The position numbers and the translations under genes are program-made. A DNA stretch of 64,000 nt from Chryseobacterium indologenes (GTDB taxonomy: Bacteria; Bacteroidota; Bacteroidia; Flavobacteriales; Weeksellaceae), in assembly GCF_002025665.1 (NCBI RefSeq), contig NZ_CP018786.1, positions 248,001 to 312,000 of the forward strand, written 5' to 3'. Positions within the stretch are counted from its first letter, which is position 1. Every line of letters starts with the position of its first letter. Positions 1 through 11,016 of this stretch are shown piece after piece. The notes under the pieces were generated by a model, which saw nothing but the letters and a program-made list of their open reading frames with translations, did no database searches and had not been told where the DNA came from.

Positions 1-1101
1 TTTGATGTGATTGTAAACCCGGATAAAGGAGATTTTCAGATATTTTTGAATAAAACAATTGTAGAGGACGAAATGTCTGAAGATGATGATTTGGAGATTG
101 AAATCTCTGAAGCAAAGAAGATTGACCCTACCTTCGAAGTAGGTGAGGACTTTACAATGGAAATTCCTGTTGCACAATTGGGAAGAAGAAATATTCTTAC
201 CCTTAAGCAAATCCTTGCTACAAAACTTCAGGAACACAATAATGCAATGCTGTACGAACAGTTTAGAGATAAAATTGGTGAAATCGTTGTTGGAGAAATC
301 CACCATATCCGTCACAAGCATGTGATTTTGCTGGATGATGAAGGAAATGAATTTATTTTACCAAAAGAAAACCAGATCCCATCCGATTTCTTTAAAAAGG
401 GTGAGAATATCAGAGCTATTGTTGAGACAGTAGATTTTAAAGGTTCTAAACCACAGATTATTATTTCCAGAACTGCGCCTAAGTTCCTTGAGAAGTTATT
501 AGAGCTGGAAATTCCTGAAATCCAGGACGGAACAATTATCCTGAAAAAGGTAGTGAGAATTCCTGGTGAAAAGGCGAAGATTGCAGTAGATGCTTATGAT
601 GACAGAATTGATCCGGTAGGAGCTTGTGTTGGGGTTAAAGGATCCAGAATTCATGGCGTTGTAAGAGAGTTGAGAAATGAAAACATCGATGTTATTCAGT
701 GGTCTAAAAACCCTGAGATCTTGGTGAAGAGAGCATTAGGAAATGTTACAGTCAATAAAATTGACATCAATGAGGATCAAAACTATGCATTAGTATATAC
801 TCCTGTTGAAGAGATTTCTAAAGTAATTGGAAAACAAGGTCAGAATATCAGATTGGCTTCTTGGTTGTCAGGATATGAAATTGATGTGTACAGAGAGTCC
901 AGCGAGGATGACGATGTTGAATTGAGAGAATTTAACGATGATATCGAGCAGTGGATTTTGGATGAGTTTAAGAAAGTAGGACTTACAACTGCAAAATCAG
1001 TATTGGATAAAGAAACTGAGAGTCTTTTAAATATGGTAGACCTTGAAGAAGAAACAATCGAAGAGGTTAAACGTATTCTGAGAGAAGAATTTGAAGATTA
1101 A
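1..1101 (+). CDS. nusA: Transcription termination/antitermination factor NusA (5' end missing)
   Basis: The reading frame is open from the first base, so the N-terminal RNA-polymerase-binding part lies partly outside the window. About 366 residues are visible. An S1 RNA-binding domain spans roughly visible residues 92-155. It is followed by two KH domains, with their nucleic-acid loops GVKG near residue 210 and IGKQGQ near residue 275, and then an acidic C-terminal tail. This order is the NusA signature. NusA binds RNA polymerase and nascent RNA and modulates pausing, termination and antitermination. infB follows after 76 bases on the same strand, the usual nusA-infB order. The GTG near the left edge is an internal valine codon rather than the start. 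Confidence 0.96.
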   Translation, partial: FDVIVNPDKGDFQIFLNKTIVEDEMSEDDDLEIEISEAKKIDPTFEVGEDFTMEIPVAQLGRRNILTLKQILATKLQEHNNAMLYEQFRDKIGEIVVGEIHHIRHKHVILLDDEGNEFILPKENQIPSDFFKKGENIRAIVETVDFKGSKPQIIISRTAPKFLEKLLELEIPEIQDGTIILKKVVRIPGEKAKIAVDAYDDRIDPVGACVGVKGSRIHGVVRELRNENIDVIQWSKNPEILVKRALGNVTVNKIDINEDQNYALVYTPVEEISKVIGKQGQNIRLASWLSGYEIDVYRESSEDDDVELREFNDDIEQWILDEFKKVGLTTAKSVLDKETESLLNMVDLEEETIEEVKRILREEFED

Positions 1102-1177
1102 GATTTTAAATAAATTTTAATAAACAGTAAAAAGGAAATACTTTAATTTTAAAAATTAAAAACAGTAAATAATATAA

Positions 1178-4162
1178 ATGCCAAAAATTAGATTAAATAA
1201 AGCGGTTAAGGAATTCAACATTTCGATGTCCAGATTAGTAGAATTTTTACAATCAAGGGGTTTCGAAGTTGAAAGCAATCCTAACGCTCAATTGGAAGAA
1301 GCGGCATATTCTGCATTGGAGGCTGAGTTTGCTAAAGACGGCGAACAAAGAAAGGCTTCCCATGAGGTGGTGATCACTAAAGTTCCGGAAGAAAAGCTGG
1401 AAATTGAAGAAAAGAAAACCCCTGAAGTGATAAGAGCTAAAGCAAATAAACCAGAAACTAGAATTTTAGGTAAAATAGACTTAGAACCTAAGAAGCCTGA
1501 AGTTGAGGAAGCTCCTGCAGCTCCTGTGGCTCCTGTTGCGACACCGGTTGAAGAAAAGAAAGAAGAAATCGTGAAAGAAGAACAACAGCCGGAAGTTAAA
1601 GCAGCGCCTGAGAAGCAGGAATTTAAAGTTTTGGATAAAATTGATTTGTCTCAAATAGAATCTAGAAACAGACCTGTGAAAAAAGACAAACCAAAAATGG
1701 AGGAGAAAAAAGAAGAAGTTAAACCTGTGGAAACAGTAAAAGAAACTCCAAAACCAGTGGTTGCAGAGGAGAAAAAAGTAGAAACTCCAAAAGTAGAAGC
1801 TGAACCTGAATCTCAGGAACCACAAAAAATTGAGACGGTATATCAGAAGCTTGATGGTCCTAAGATCGTTGGGGAAAAGATTGACTTAACTCAGTTTGCG
1901 CCGAAGCCAGGTGCTGGAGCAAAAAAGAAAAGAAAGAGAATTGAAAAGCCTGGTGGCCAGAATAATCAACAAGGTCAGGGGAATAATCAAAACTCAGGAA
2001 ATAACAACAATAACCAAGGTGGACAAGGCCAAGGTAACCGTCCACATAACAACAACGGTGGACAAGGACAAGGTGGAAACCGCCAAGGTGGTCAGGGAGG
2101 ACAAGGAAATCGTCCTCAAGGTCAAGGTGGCCAGGGTGGAAACCGTTTTGGAAATAACCAGGGTGGTGGAAATCGTCAGGGTCAAGGTGGTGGCTTCAAA
2201 AAAGGAGGCCAGAACAACAGACCTGGACAAAGAGTTATGCCAGTTGAGCTAACTGATGAGCAAGTTAAAAACCAGATCAAAGAAACATTAGAAAAACTTA
2301 CGAATAAAGGAGGGAAATCTAAATCTGCGAAACACAGAAAAGACAAGAGGACTTTCCGTAGAGAGCAGGATGAGCGTCAGCAGGAGCTTGAAGCACAAGA
2401 CAGAACTCTTAAAGTAACAGAATTCATCACAGTGGGTGAATTGGCAAGTTTAATGAATGTTTCTCCAACTGAAGTAATTTCTGCTTGTTTCTCATTAGGG
2501 GTAATGGTTACTATGAACCAAAGACTTGAAGCTGATACCTTATTATTAGTAGCAGATGAATTCGGTTATAAAATTGAATTCTCAGATGCTGATCTTGAAG
2601 ATACAGATTCAGAAGATGAAGTAGATACTGAAGAAAGTCTATTACAAAGAGCTCCTGTAGTTACTGTAATGGGACACGTTGACCACGGTAAGACTTCATT
2701 GTTGGACTACATTAGAAAAACAAACGTAATTGCCGGTGAATCTGGAGGAATTACTCAGCACATTGGTGCTTATAACGTGAAACTGGAGAATGGTCAGAGA
2801 ATTACTTTCTTAGATACACCTGGTCACGAAGCCTTTACCGCGATGAGAGCGAGAGGTGCACAGATTACGGATATTGCAATTATCGTAATTGCTGCCGATG
2901 ATGATGTGATGCCACAAACAAAAGAAGCTATTGCTCACGCACAGGCTGCACAGGTTCCAATGATTATTGCAATCAATAAAGTGGATAAACCTAATGCAAA
3001 CCCTGATAATATCCGTCAACAACTTTCAGGCTTAAACCCTCCGGTTTTAGTAGAAGAATGGGGTGGAAATGTTCAGGCACAAGAAATCTCGGCTAAATTC
3101 GGTAACAACGTAGATGTATTGTTGGAGAAAGTTTTACTACAGGCTGAAATGCTTGAATTAAAAGCTAATCCTGAACGTGCAGCAAACGGTGTTGTTATTG
3201 AAGCATCTTTAGATAAAGGTAGAGGGTATGTAGCAACAATGTTGGTACAGACCGGAACTTTAAGAGTTGGGGATTATGTGGTAGCAGGTAAAAATCATGG
3301 TAAAGTAAAAGCTTTGCTTGATGAAAGAGGGAAAAACCTTAACGAAGCGGGGCCATCAATTCCTGCAACAATCTTAGGTTTAGATGGAGCACCTACTGCA
3401 GGTGATAAATTCCGTGTTTATGCTGACGAAAGTGAAGGTAAAGCTATTGCCAATAAGAGAGAACAATTACAAAGAGAATTATCAATCAGAACGAAGAAGC
3501 ATACGACGCTTGAAGAATTGGGAAGACGTATTGCTTTAGGAGAATTCAAAGAATTGAATATTATCCTTAAAGGTGACGTGGATGGTTCTGTAGAAGCTCT
3601 TTCTGATCAGTTACAAAGATTATCAACAGAAGAAATCAGTGTTAAAATTCTTCACTCAGGTGTTGGGCAAATCACTGAATCTGATATCAACTTAGCAGCA
3701 GCATCCGATGCTATTATCATTGGATTTAATGTGAGAGCAGGTGCTAATGCTAAAGAACTTGCAGATCGTGAGGAAATTGAAATCAGAACATATTCTGTAA
3801 TCTATAAAGCAATTGATGAGGTAAAAGAAGCGATGGAGGGAATGCTTTCTCCGGAAATTCAAGAGCAGGTGATTGGTAATGTTGAAATCCGTGAGGTATT
3901 CAAGATTTCTAAAGTAGGAACAATTGCAGGTTGTATGGTTCTTACAGGAAAAGTAACAAGACAGTCTAAAGTACGTTTATTAAGAGACGGTATTGTTAAA
4001 TTCGATGGAGAACTTGAAAGTTTGAAACGTTTCAAAGATGATGTTAAAGAAGTAACGAAAGGTTACGAATGTGGTCTGAATCTTAAAGGTTACAATGACA
4101 TCGAAATCGGAGATATCCTTGAAGTATACGAAGAAGTAGCGGTCAAGAAAAAACTAAAATAA
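1178..4162 (+). CDS. infB: Translation initiation factor IF-2
   Basis: A 994-residue GTPase that brings initiator tRNA to the 30S subunit and promotes subunit joining. It has an IF2 N-terminal helical module at residues 3-52, then a long Lys/Glu/Pro-rich linker. Roughly residues 255-355 are dominated by Gly, Gln and Asn. A second IF2 N-terminal module lies at about 410-470. The G domain starts with GHVDHGKT near residue 498, followed by DTPGHEAF and NKVD near residue 600. The C-terminal beta-barrel and IF2-C domains are complete. The low-complexity linker makes it longer than the roughly 890 residues of E. coli IF2. It lies directly behind nusA and is closed by a terminator. Confidence 0.98.
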   Translation: MPKIRLNKAVKEFNISMSRLVEFLQSRGFEVESNPNAQLEEAAYSALEAEFAKDGEQRKASHEVVITKVPEEKLEIEEKKTPEVIRAKANKPETRILGKIDLEPKKPEVEEAPAAPVAPVATPVEEKKEEIVKEEQQPEVKAAPEKQEFKVLDKIDLSQIESRNRPVKKDKPKMEEKKEEVKPVETVKETPKPVVAEEKKVETPKVEAEPESQEPQKIETVYQKLDGPKIVGEKIDLTQFAPKPGAGAKKKRKRIEKPGGQNNQQGQGNNQNSGNNNNNQGGQGQGNRPHNNNGGQGQGGNRQGGQGGQGNRPQGQGGQGGNRFGNNQGGGNRQGQGGGFKKGGQNNRPGQRVMPVELTDEQVKNQIKETLEKLTNKGGKSKSAKHRKDKRTFRREQDERQQELEAQDRTLKVTEFITVGELASLMNVSPTEVISACFSLGVMVTMNQRLEADTLLLVADEFGYKIEFSDADLEDTDSEDEVDTEESLLQRAPVVTVMGHVDHGKTSLLDYIRKTNVIAGESGGITQHIGAYNVKLENGQRITFLDTPGHEAFTAMRARGAQITDIAIIVIAADDDVMPQTKEAIAHAQAAQVPMIIAINKVDKPNANPDNIRQQLSGLNPPVLVEEWGGNVQAQEISAKFGNNVDVLLEKVLLQAEMLELKANPERAANGVVIEASLDKGRGYVATMLVQTGTLRVGDYVVAGKNHGKVKALLDERGKNLNEAGPSIPATILGLDGAPTAGDKFRVYADESEGKAIANKREQLQRELSIRTKKHTTLEELGRRIALGEFKELNIILKGDVDGSVEALSDQLQRLSTEEISVKILHSGVGQITESDINLAAASDAIIIGFNVRAGANAKELADREEIEIRTYSVIYKAIDEVKEAMEGMLSPEIQEQVIGNVEIREVFKISKVGTIAGCMVLTGKVTRQSKVRLLRDGIVKFDGELESLKRFKDDVKEVTKGYECGLNLKGYNDIEIGDILEVYEEVAVKKKLK

Positions 4163-4180
4163 ATATATCCTAAATATGTG

Positions 4181-4210
4181 AAAACCACTTTTTTATAAAG
4201 TGGTTTTTTT
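4181..4210 (+). terminator. Intrinsic terminator after infB
   Basis: AAAACCACTT and AAGTGGTTTT form a stem separated by a short T-rich loop, and the right arm runs into a T tract. It lies 19 bases after the infB stop and closes the nusA-infB unit. Confidence 0.85.
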
Positions 4211-4306
4211 ATTTTTTAAACTCGCTTAATTTGTAATCATTCTAAATAATTTTTTTTGAATTATTAATAATTTGTTAAAACGAATGGGGTCTGTAAAAAA
4301 ATTGTT

Positions 4307-4321
4307 TTTTATTGAATAAAA
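4307..4321. repeat. 15-base palindrome TTTTATT-G-AATAAAA, copy 1
   Basis: A perfect 7-1-7 inverted repeat lies inside a 19-base stretch (4305-4323) that recurs identically at 40772-40790 upstream of the bestrophin gene. It is about 90 bases upstream of the susC promoter. It could be an operator, but it is very AT-rich and chance is possible. Confidence 0.4.
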
Positions 4322-4407
4322 GCTGTCTATTATTATTGAATCTTATTTATTTTGTGTAAATTTTAAATGAAACAGTAAAAAAAATAGTCGTTTAAACGTT
4401 AGTTTAA

Positions 4408-4439
4408 TTTGTGGATGTTAATATTTATTAACATATTTG
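4408..4439 (+). promoter_or_regulatory. Predicted promoter of the first susC/susD pair
   Basis: A -33 element TTTG (4408-4411) is followed after 20 bases by CATATTTG (4432-4439), seven of eight positions of the Bacteroidota -7 consensus TAnnTTTG. The susC ATG is 28 bases further on. The rest of the gap after infB is AT-rich and shows no gene. Confidence 0.55.
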
Positions 4440-4467
4440 CCCATTAAATATATTAAAATTTGTTAAT

Positions 4468-7302
4468 ATGAATGTTAAACTACGTGTATTAAGCGCCGGA
4501 GCTCTGTTTTTCCTAGGACAAGTAGCTTATGCGCAAAAAGCAAAGAAGGATACAGCTAGAGCTACTGAGATTGATGAAGTAGTAATGGTCGGGTTCGGAC
4601 AGAAAAAATCTGTTAAAGAAGTTACAGGTTCTGTAAGTACAGTTAAAGGTGACAAGCTTAATGATCTGCCAGTTTCATCTCCTGATAAAGCCTTAATGGG
4701 TAGAGTTACCGGGGTACAGACTGGAGCAGCTTCAGGACAGCCAGGGGGAATTGTAAACATCCGTGTTAGAGGTAATACTTCTGTTAATGGAAATAATAGC
4801 CCAATCTTTATTGTTGATGGAGTAAGAATTGCTTCAGGAGATCTTACAAGCTTAAACACAACGTCAAATATCTTGGCGAATTTAAGTTCTGATGATATTG
4901 AATCAATGACTGTACTTAAAGATGCAGTTTCAACATCGTTATATGGAGCAGATGCTGGTGCCGGGGTAATCATTATTACTACAAAGTCTGGTAAATCTGG
5001 TAAACCAAGATTTCAGTTCTCAAGTAACTATGGGGTAAATAAAACAGCTTTTAAATTACCAAATTCATTGACAAAAGATCAATGGCATGGCTTAGCAGCT
5101 CAAACAATGGCCAATACACCAGCTGTATTTGGTTATGGATCTTATCAGGAAGCTTATGATGCCTTATTTGATCCAGACCAGGATCCACTAGGATATGCAG
5201 CTTATGGTAATGTAAACACTAATTGGCAAAAAGAATTAACTAGAAATAGTGCTAACCAAAGTGAAACAAACTTCTCAGTTAGCGGAGGAAGTGATAAATT
5301 CAAATATTACTCTTCTATCGGTATGTTCAATCAGGAGAGTGTCTATAAAGGGAGTGATTTCAAAAGAGTGAATGCTTCCACTAAAATTGAATATAAAGCA
5401 ACTGATAGATTAACGATTAATACAGATTTCCAGTTTTCAAACAGTAAAATGCGTACTTTGAATGATGGTGGAGATTTTGCTAACCCATTGATTGCTCAGT
5501 ACTTTAACCTTCCTGTTGATCCGGTAAGAAACCCAGACGGTAGCTGGTATTATGGAATTAATAATTCATTACCTTCCGGAAACTTTAACGTAGCAGCATT
5601 ACAGGATATTAACTCTAGAAAGGCAAACACAAGTAGAGTATTTGCAAATTTAGGAGTAACTTATAAAATTCTTGACGGGCTTGTTTATAGAATGAATTTT
5701 GCACCTGAATATATCAACGTAGAAGAAGATGTTTACTTATCTCCTCTTCATGGTGATGGATATTCAGCGAAAGGTGATTTAACATCTAACGCAAGAAGAT
5801 TTTTTAACTTCAACATTCAGAATATCTTAGAATATTCTTTCAGAATTGGAGATAAAAATAAATTCGTTGCAAGAGCAATCCAGGAAGCTTATAAGTCTGA
5901 TATGAGAGCTATCAATGCTGAAGGACAAGTTGTTGCTCTTTCTTCTCTTCAGACTTTAGATAGTTTTGTTAAACCTGTTGCAGCTGGTGGAACAAAAGCG
6001 ATTACTTCAAGATCTGGTTATGCAGGACAGGTAAACTATAACTATGACAATATTGTTAACTTAGACTTATCTTACAGAAGAGATGCAATGTCAAACTTCT
6101 TCCCAGGTCAGAAAGGAGGTAACTTCTATTCTGCTGGAGCGAGTGTTGACTTAGCAAGAATCTTTATCCCTGATAATGATTATTTAACATTGTTGAAACT
6201 TAGATCTTCTTATGGTAAATTAGGAAATCAGATTTCAGCATCTCCTTATGCTACATACAGCTACGGTATCAATTATAATAACAATGCTGGTGCAAGTTAC
6301 GGAGGTTTTTATAACCCAGGACTTAAATGGGAAACTGTTAAGCCTTTCAACGTAGGAGTTGATATAGGTCTATTAAAAGATCGTGTATCATTAACAGCAG
6401 AATACTATAACAAACAAACTGAAGATCTAATCTTTACTGTTCCATTATCCCTTGCTCAAGGTATTTCAGGATATACAGATAATATCGGTACATTGGTTAA
6501 CAAAGGATTTGAATTCAGTATCAATGCAGATATCTTAAAACCTGAGAATCCAAAAGGTTTTGCTCTTAGCATGGATGCTAACTTATCAACACTTAATAAT
6601 GAGTTGACTAAAATCTATGGAGGAAAAGATATCATTTCCGGAGCTACAATCTTAAGAGAAGGAGAATCTATCAACAGCTGGTACATGAGAAAATGGGCAG
6701 GGGTTGATCCTAATAATGGAGATCCATTGTGGTATGTAAATGGAGTTGATGGTGAGACAACTAACAATTATAATAACGCTCAAAGAGCAGTTCAAGGTAA
6801 TCGTTTAGCGAAATATTTTGGTGGTGTTGGTATTAAAATGTCTTATCAAAACTTCACAGTATCTGCACAAGGAACATATAGCTTTGGAGGTAAAGTATAT
6901 GATGACTGGGCAATCTATACTATGAGTGATGGTCAGTACAACTTATTCTATCCTGGATATGAGGATCAACTAGATTATTGGACACCAAACAATACTAATG
7001 CATTGAACCCTAAACCTATTTATGGTGGAAATAAACTTTCAAACAGAACATCTACAAGATTCTTATATAAAGCAGATTATTTGAGATTAGCTAACTTAAA
7101 AATAGCTTATACCTTTGATTCTAGCTTCTTAAAAGGTTCAAACCTTAATAAAGTAACAGTTTACGTTATGGGTAACAACCTTTGGACACATGCTTATGAT
7201 AAAAATTTAAGATATGATCCGGATATTGCACTTGCAGGAACTACTAACCTGAACTTGCCTCCTTTGAAATCTTATTTAGTTGGATTTAATGTTGAATTTT
7301 AA
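4468..7302 (+). CDS. SusC/RagA family TonB-dependent outer-membrane transporter
   Basis: A 944-residue outer-membrane receptor. It has a signal peptide ending at about AYAQ (residue 23). A short linker with a TonB-box-like hydrophobic stretch (EIDEVVMVGFG) follows. A plug domain covers about residues 45-165, with the family motifs GRVTGVQ, IRVRG and FIVDG. The rest is a 22-strand-type barrel ending in an aromatic-rich strand with a terminal Phe. No N-terminal CarboxypepD-like domain precedes the plug, so this is a short-form SusC. SusC proteins import glycans, peptides or other ligands captured by a SusD lid, using TonB energy. The matching susD follows within 12 bases. No glycosidase or protease gene adjoins the pair, so the substrate cannot be inferred. 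Confidence 0.95.
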   Translation: MNVKLRVLSAGALFFLGQVAYAQKAKKDTARATEIDEVVMVGFGQKKSVKEVTGSVSTVKGDKLNDLPVSSPDKALMGRVTGVQTGAASGQPGGIVNIRVRGNTSVNGNNSPIFIVDGVRIASGDLTSLNTTSNILANLSSDDIESMTVLKDAVSTSLYGADAGAGVIIITTKSGKSGKPRFQFSSNYGVNKTAFKLPNSLTKDQWHGLAAQTMANTPAVFGYGSYQEAYDALFDPDQDPLGYAAYGNVNTNWQKELTRNSANQSETNFSVSGGSDKFKYYSSIGMFNQESVYKGSDFKRVNASTKIEYKATDRLTINTDFQFSNSKMRTLNDGGDFANPLIAQYFNLPVDPVRNPDGSWYYGINNSLPSGNFNVAALQDINSRKANTSRVFANLGVTYKILDGLVYRMNFAPEYINVEEDVYLSPLHGDGYSAKGDLTSNARRFFNFNIQNILEYSFRIGDKNKFVARAIQEAYKSDMRAINAEGQVVALSSLQTLDSFVKPVAAGGTKAITSRSGYAGQVNYNYDNIVNLDLSYRRDAMSNFFPGQKGGNFYSAGASVDLARIFIPDNDYLTLLKLRSSYGKLGNQISASPYATYSYGINYNNNAGASYGGFYNPGLKWETVKPFNVGVDIGLLKDRVSLTAEYYNKQTEDLIFTVPLSLAQGISGYTDNIGTLVNKGFEFSINADILKPENPKGFALSMDANLSTLNNELTKIYGGKDIISGATILREGESINSWYMRKWAGVDPNNGDPLWYVNGVDGETTNNYNNAQRAVQGNRLAKYFGGVGIKMSYQNFTVSAQGTYSFGGKVYDDWAIYTMSDGQYNLFYPGYEDQLDYWTPNNTNALNPKPIYGGNKLSNRTSTRFLYKADYLRLANLKIAYTFDSSFLKGSNLNKVTVYVMGNNLWTHAYDKNLRYDPDIALAGTTNLNLPPLKSYLVGFNVEF

Positions 7303-7314
7303 AAATTGAAAAAA

Positions 7315-8775
7315 ATGAAAAAATACTTAATAGCATTTTCAGTTATTGCCCTTACTTCTACTGCAGTTACTTCGTGTGGTGAAGACTTTGTGGATACTGA
7401 ATTTTTCCAAAGCAAGCCTCAGGAAGATATTAAAACAATAGAAGAGCTTCAGTCTTTTGTATTCGGAGCTTATGGTACTATGAGAGGTGCTTCTTATTAT
7501 GGATGTGATTTTGTAACAATTCCTGAATTAAGGAGTGATGGAATGTATTCTAATAACCGTTCAGGATATTATAGTACAGTTTCAAACTATACAATGCTTT
7601 CTGGTGATGCTTACGCATCAGGTCCATATACTGCAATGTATACAACAATTGCTAAGACTAACATCATTCTTGGAACTTCAAATAACTTAAGCTGGGGTGA
7701 AACAGTTGATCCAAATCAGATTGCTCTGAAAATAAAGCAGCTTAAAGGACAGGCTTATGCAGTAAGAGCGCAGGCTTTGTTTGATGCTTTAAGATTATTC
7801 GGACAGCAGTATTCTGGTGGAACTACTGGAGTTGTTGTTCCTCTTCAGTTTAATCCTTCTGCTAATATGGCTCGTTCAACAGTTCAGCAGACACAAGCTC
7901 AAATTGAAGCAGATTTTAATAGTGCATTAACTAACCTTACAGGAAATGCTAATCAGGTTTATAGTGATAAAACTGTATTAAATGAATTCTCAGTTAAGGC
8001 TTTGATGTCTAGATATTATCTATACAAAGGAGATTATGCTAAGGTACGTTCATTAGTAAACGATGTTGTAGCATCTGGGAAATATAGTGTAATTCCTCGT
8101 GATTCATATTTAACAAGCTGGACACTTAATAATGCATCTTCTAACTCAGTGTTTGAATTAGCTGTTGGACCAATTGCTGCTTTAGGTTCTACAAGTATTA
8201 ACTCTAAAATTAGCCCAACTAACGGATATCAAAATATGCCAGTTAAAGCTAATCTTGTATCTTCTATCCCAGCTCAAGATATCAGAAGAGATATATTTGC
8301 TGCAAGTGGTAATACTTCAGGAACATTTATTGCTGCAAAGTATCCTAATACTAACGGAGAAGATAATATTAGAGTTTCTAGATACGAAGAGGTTATCCTT
8401 AATGGTATTGAAGCTGAGCTTAATGGAGGAAGTACTGCTAAAGCTCAGGATTATTGGGAACTAATTTTGAGAAATAGATTAACAAGTTATAAAGATGCTG
8501 GTGGGAATACAATAACTGTTGACGCTCAAATTCTAGCAGCTGGAACAGTTGATATGACTAAGCTAAAAGCTGAAAGAAGAAAAGAGCTTGTTGGTGAAGG
8601 TTTCAGAATGTGGGATTTACTAAGATGGGGAGGACCTATTCCTAAAAATGCTACTAATGGTAACGTAACAGCTAACATTGCAATTGGAGATAACAAATTG
8701 GCATTCCCAATTCCTTTAGCAGAAACTAACGTTGCTGGAACTTTGGTAAAATCAAACCCTGGTTACGATAACTAA
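7315..8775 (+). CDS. SusD/RagB family nutrient-binding outer-membrane lipoprotein
   Basis: A 486-residue lipoprotein partner of the preceding SusC. It opens with MKKYLIAF and a signal peptide ending in the lipobox VTSC-G, so the mature protein is a surface or outer-membrane lipoprotein. TPR-like helices and the SusD C-terminal signature (ERRKELVGEG followed by MWDLLRWG) are present. The ATG at 7315 is preferred over an in-frame TTG at 7306, because it puts a normal signal peptide at the N terminus and leaves 12 bases after the susC stop. SusD forms the hinged lid that delivers ligand to SusC. The unit is closed by a terminator. Confidence 0.95.
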   Translation: MKKYLIAFSVIALTSTAVTSCGEDFVDTEFFQSKPQEDIKTIEELQSFVFGAYGTMRGASYYGCDFVTIPELRSDGMYSNNRSGYYSTVSNYTMLSGDAYASGPYTAMYTTIAKTNIILGTSNNLSWGETVDPNQIALKIKQLKGQAYAVRAQALFDALRLFGQQYSGGTTGVVVPLQFNPSANMARSTVQQTQAQIEADFNSALTNLTGNANQVYSDKTVLNEFSVKALMSRYYLYKGDYAKVRSLVNDVVASGKYSVIPRDSYLTSWTLNNASSNSVFELAVGPIAALGSTSINSKISPTNGYQNMPVKANLVSSIPAQDIRRDIFAASGNTSGTFIAAKYPNTNGEDNIRVSRYEEVILNGIEAELNGGSTAKAQDYWELILRNRLTSYKDAGGNTITVDAQILAAGTVDMTKLKAERRKELVGEGFRMWDLLRWGGPIPKNATNGNVTANIAIGDNKLAFPIPLAETNVAGTLVKSNPGYDN

Positions 8776-8800
8776 TTATCAAATCTGATATATAAAAAAG

Positions 8801-8827
8801 AAGCCACCTTTTAAAGGTGGCTTTTTT
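8801..8827 (+). terminator. Intrinsic terminator after susD
   Basis: AAGCCACCTTT and AAAGGTGGCTT form an 11-base-pair stem running into TTTTTT. It closes the susC/susD operon. Confidence 0.9.
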
Positions 8828-9066
8828 ATTCACTCAAAATCTTAAAAAAGCCTGTCATACTTACTTATTATAGGATGAGTGTGGTAAATGTTTGTAGACA
8901 AGAAGAGAATTTAAAAAGACTGTTTTATTCAAGCTGCTATCATGATAGCAATATGGTACTAATTAGGTATGTTATCATAGCCTCAAAATAGTTACTAAGC
9001 CCAGGATACCAATCAAACAGTTTTCATGTCCTTTTATTTCTTATTTTTGCTGTACAATAATGAATA

Positions 9067-11004
9067 ATGAAGTACATCCTTTTCATACTCTTCTCTTTAG
9101 GTTTTGTAGCCAAGGCTCAGGTCGTTAATAAAGCAGAAACAAAGCCTCAACCTAAAAAAGAAGATACTCTTGTAATAGATTCAGGGAAAAAAGATTCCCT
9201 GAAAATTTTCAAACCTACTATAAATGATTACCAGCATCAGACCCAGTTTTCTGAAAAGAAAGTTTTTGATACAGTAATGACTTTTGATAAAACCTATATC
9301 TTTTCACAACAAAATAATAAAGATAACTTCGGAAAAGTACAGCCTGCCAACATTGGTTCAGGATTTAATCCTCTTGTATTTGAAGTTAATGATGAACAAA
9401 ATCTCTCTTTATTGCCATCCAATAAATCTTACATGATCATTGGAGCCAATGATGTGAAATATTATGACGTAAAAACACCTACAGCTACATTTTTATATCA
9501 TAATGCCATGCGAAACGGTGCTGCCCTCAAATCTACCTATACTCAGAATATCGGGAAAAGATTCAATTTTGCGCTTGAATATATGGGGCTTCGTTCGCAG
9601 GGACTTTACAGAAACTCCTTGTCAGCTAATAACAATACTTTATTTTCTGGACATTATGTTTCAAAAAACGGGAACTATGAGCTTTTTGCCCATTATCTTC
9701 ACCAGAATGTAAATAATCAGGAAAGTGGAGGGATTACTGAAGATAACCTGTTTCAGAGTGGGGACAGCAATTATAGCAACAGACAAAACGCACAGGTAAA
9801 TCTGGCTTCTTCAAGCTCGCAGTTTTCTTACAGAAGATATTATCTGAGCCATCAGTTTACTCCATTCAATTCTGATAAATTTCCTTTTAGCATAAGACAT
9901 ATTCTTTCTCATCAGGGAAATAAATATTACTATAATCAAACTGCTTTGGAGCCTTATTGGTATGACGCTCCTACAGATTTAGTGAATGGCTTTCCATTGA
10001 CCACCAAAAAATATTCTGAGAATTTCAGTAATACCGTAAGCTTGATTTTTAATAATGAAAAATTCAAATTGGATGCTGGGGTACGTTATCAGATCATTAA
10101 ATTCGGGATAAGAGATGTTGTTGCACTCAACAACGTGCCTTTTCCTGGCGAGCTGAAAGAAAACAGAATCGGAGCTGTAGGAAATTTGCAGGTAAAACTA
10201 TGGGATAAAATTCAATTGAATTCATTCCTGGAATTTTCAAACGGAAGCCAGTTTAAAAGTTACCTGAAGACAACCAATAACCTGAAGTTCGAGCCTATAA
10301 AAGATTATTTCGTTAATGCTAAGGTTAATTTCCAAAGTGCCTATCCTTCATTCAATTATTTATTGAATACTTCTGTTTATAATAATTTCAATTATTATCT
10401 TGAAAATGCAAAGAACCAATCGGTAATGGAAGTGGGAGGAAGCATCAATCTGAAATGGTTTAAAACTGAAATTTTCGCCAATTACTTCAGAATCGATAAC
10501 TATACTTACTTTGACAGCAATGGAAGTCCGAAGCAAAGTGATAATTCTGTCAATATCTCTCAGATCGGAGGAGACGCTACATTCAGCTTCAACAAATTCC
10601 ATCTGAACACCAGAGTGCATTTCCAGAATACCTTAACGAATAAAGAACTGCTTCCAATGCCAGGATTTATCGGTAGAGCCAATTTCTTCTATCAGACACA
10701 GGCCTTCAAAAAAGCAGCAGAAATTCAGGCAGGTGTTAAAGTATACTATTTCTCTAAGTTTGCATCAAGAGATTATTTTCCTGTTCTTAATGAATATATT
10801 CTTCCAAGAGCAGATTCATTCTCAATTGGAGGACAGCCTATCGCTGATGTTTATATTAATATGAAGGTTAAAAAAATGTTCTTTTTCATAGAAGGGCAGC
10901 AGATAGGAACTGTTATTTCCAATAACAAAGCATATGCATTTCCACATTATCCGGTGTATGATTTCAGATTGAATATCGGAATCGTGTGGTATTTGTTCAA
11001 CTAA
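9067..11004 (+). CDS. Putative porin (large flavobacterial beta-barrel family)
   Basis: A 645-residue protein with a cleavable signal peptide ending VAKAQ (residue 18). A charged linker follows, then a long stretch of alternating hydrophobic and aromatic strands ending in a C-terminal strand WYLFN, as expected for an outer-membrane barrel. It resembles the family annotated as putative porin in Flavobacteriia (recognised by overall pattern). It has no TonB plug, so passive or facilitated diffusion is the likely role. The ATG has a TATTTTTG -7 box 18 bases upstream (9042-9049), but no convincing -33 element. bshC follows after 12 bases and may be co-transcribed. Confidence 0.75.
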   Translation: MKYILFILFSLGFVAKAQVVNKAETKPQPKKEDTLVIDSGKKDSLKIFKPTINDYQHQTQFSEKKVFDTVMTFDKTYIFSQQNNKDNFGKVQPANIGSGFNPLVFEVNDEQNLSLLPSNKSYMIIGANDVKYYDVKTPTATFLYHNAMRNGAALKSTYTQNIGKRFNFALEYMGLRSQGLYRNSLSANNNTLFSGHYVSKNGNYELFAHYLHQNVNNQESGGITEDNLFQSGDSNYSNRQNAQVNLASSSSQFSYRRYYLSHQFTPFNSDKFPFSIRHILSHQGNKYYYNQTALEPYWYDAPTDLVNGFPLTTKKYSENFSNTVSLIFNNEKFKLDAGVRYQIIKFGIRDVVALNNVPFPGELKENRIGAVGNLQVKLWDKIQLNSFLEFSNGSQFKSYLKTTNNLKFEPIKDYFVNAKVNFQSAYPSFNYLLNTSVYNNFNYYLENAKNQSVMEVGGSINLKWFKTEIFANYFRIDNYTYFDSNGSPKQSDNSVNISQIGGDATFSFNKFHLNTRVHFQNTLTNKELLPMPGFIGRANFFYQTQAFKKAAEIQAGVKVYYFSKFASRDYFPVLNEYILPRADSFSIGGQPIADVYINMKVKKMFFFIEGQQIGTVISNNKAYAFPHYPVYDFRLNIGIVWYLFN

Positions 11005-11016
11005 AAACTATATAGG

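Noticed and set aside
1896..2252. 118-codon frame inside infB
   Set aside because: It is a shifted reading of the low-complexity Gly/Gln linker; such repeats keep other frames open by composition.
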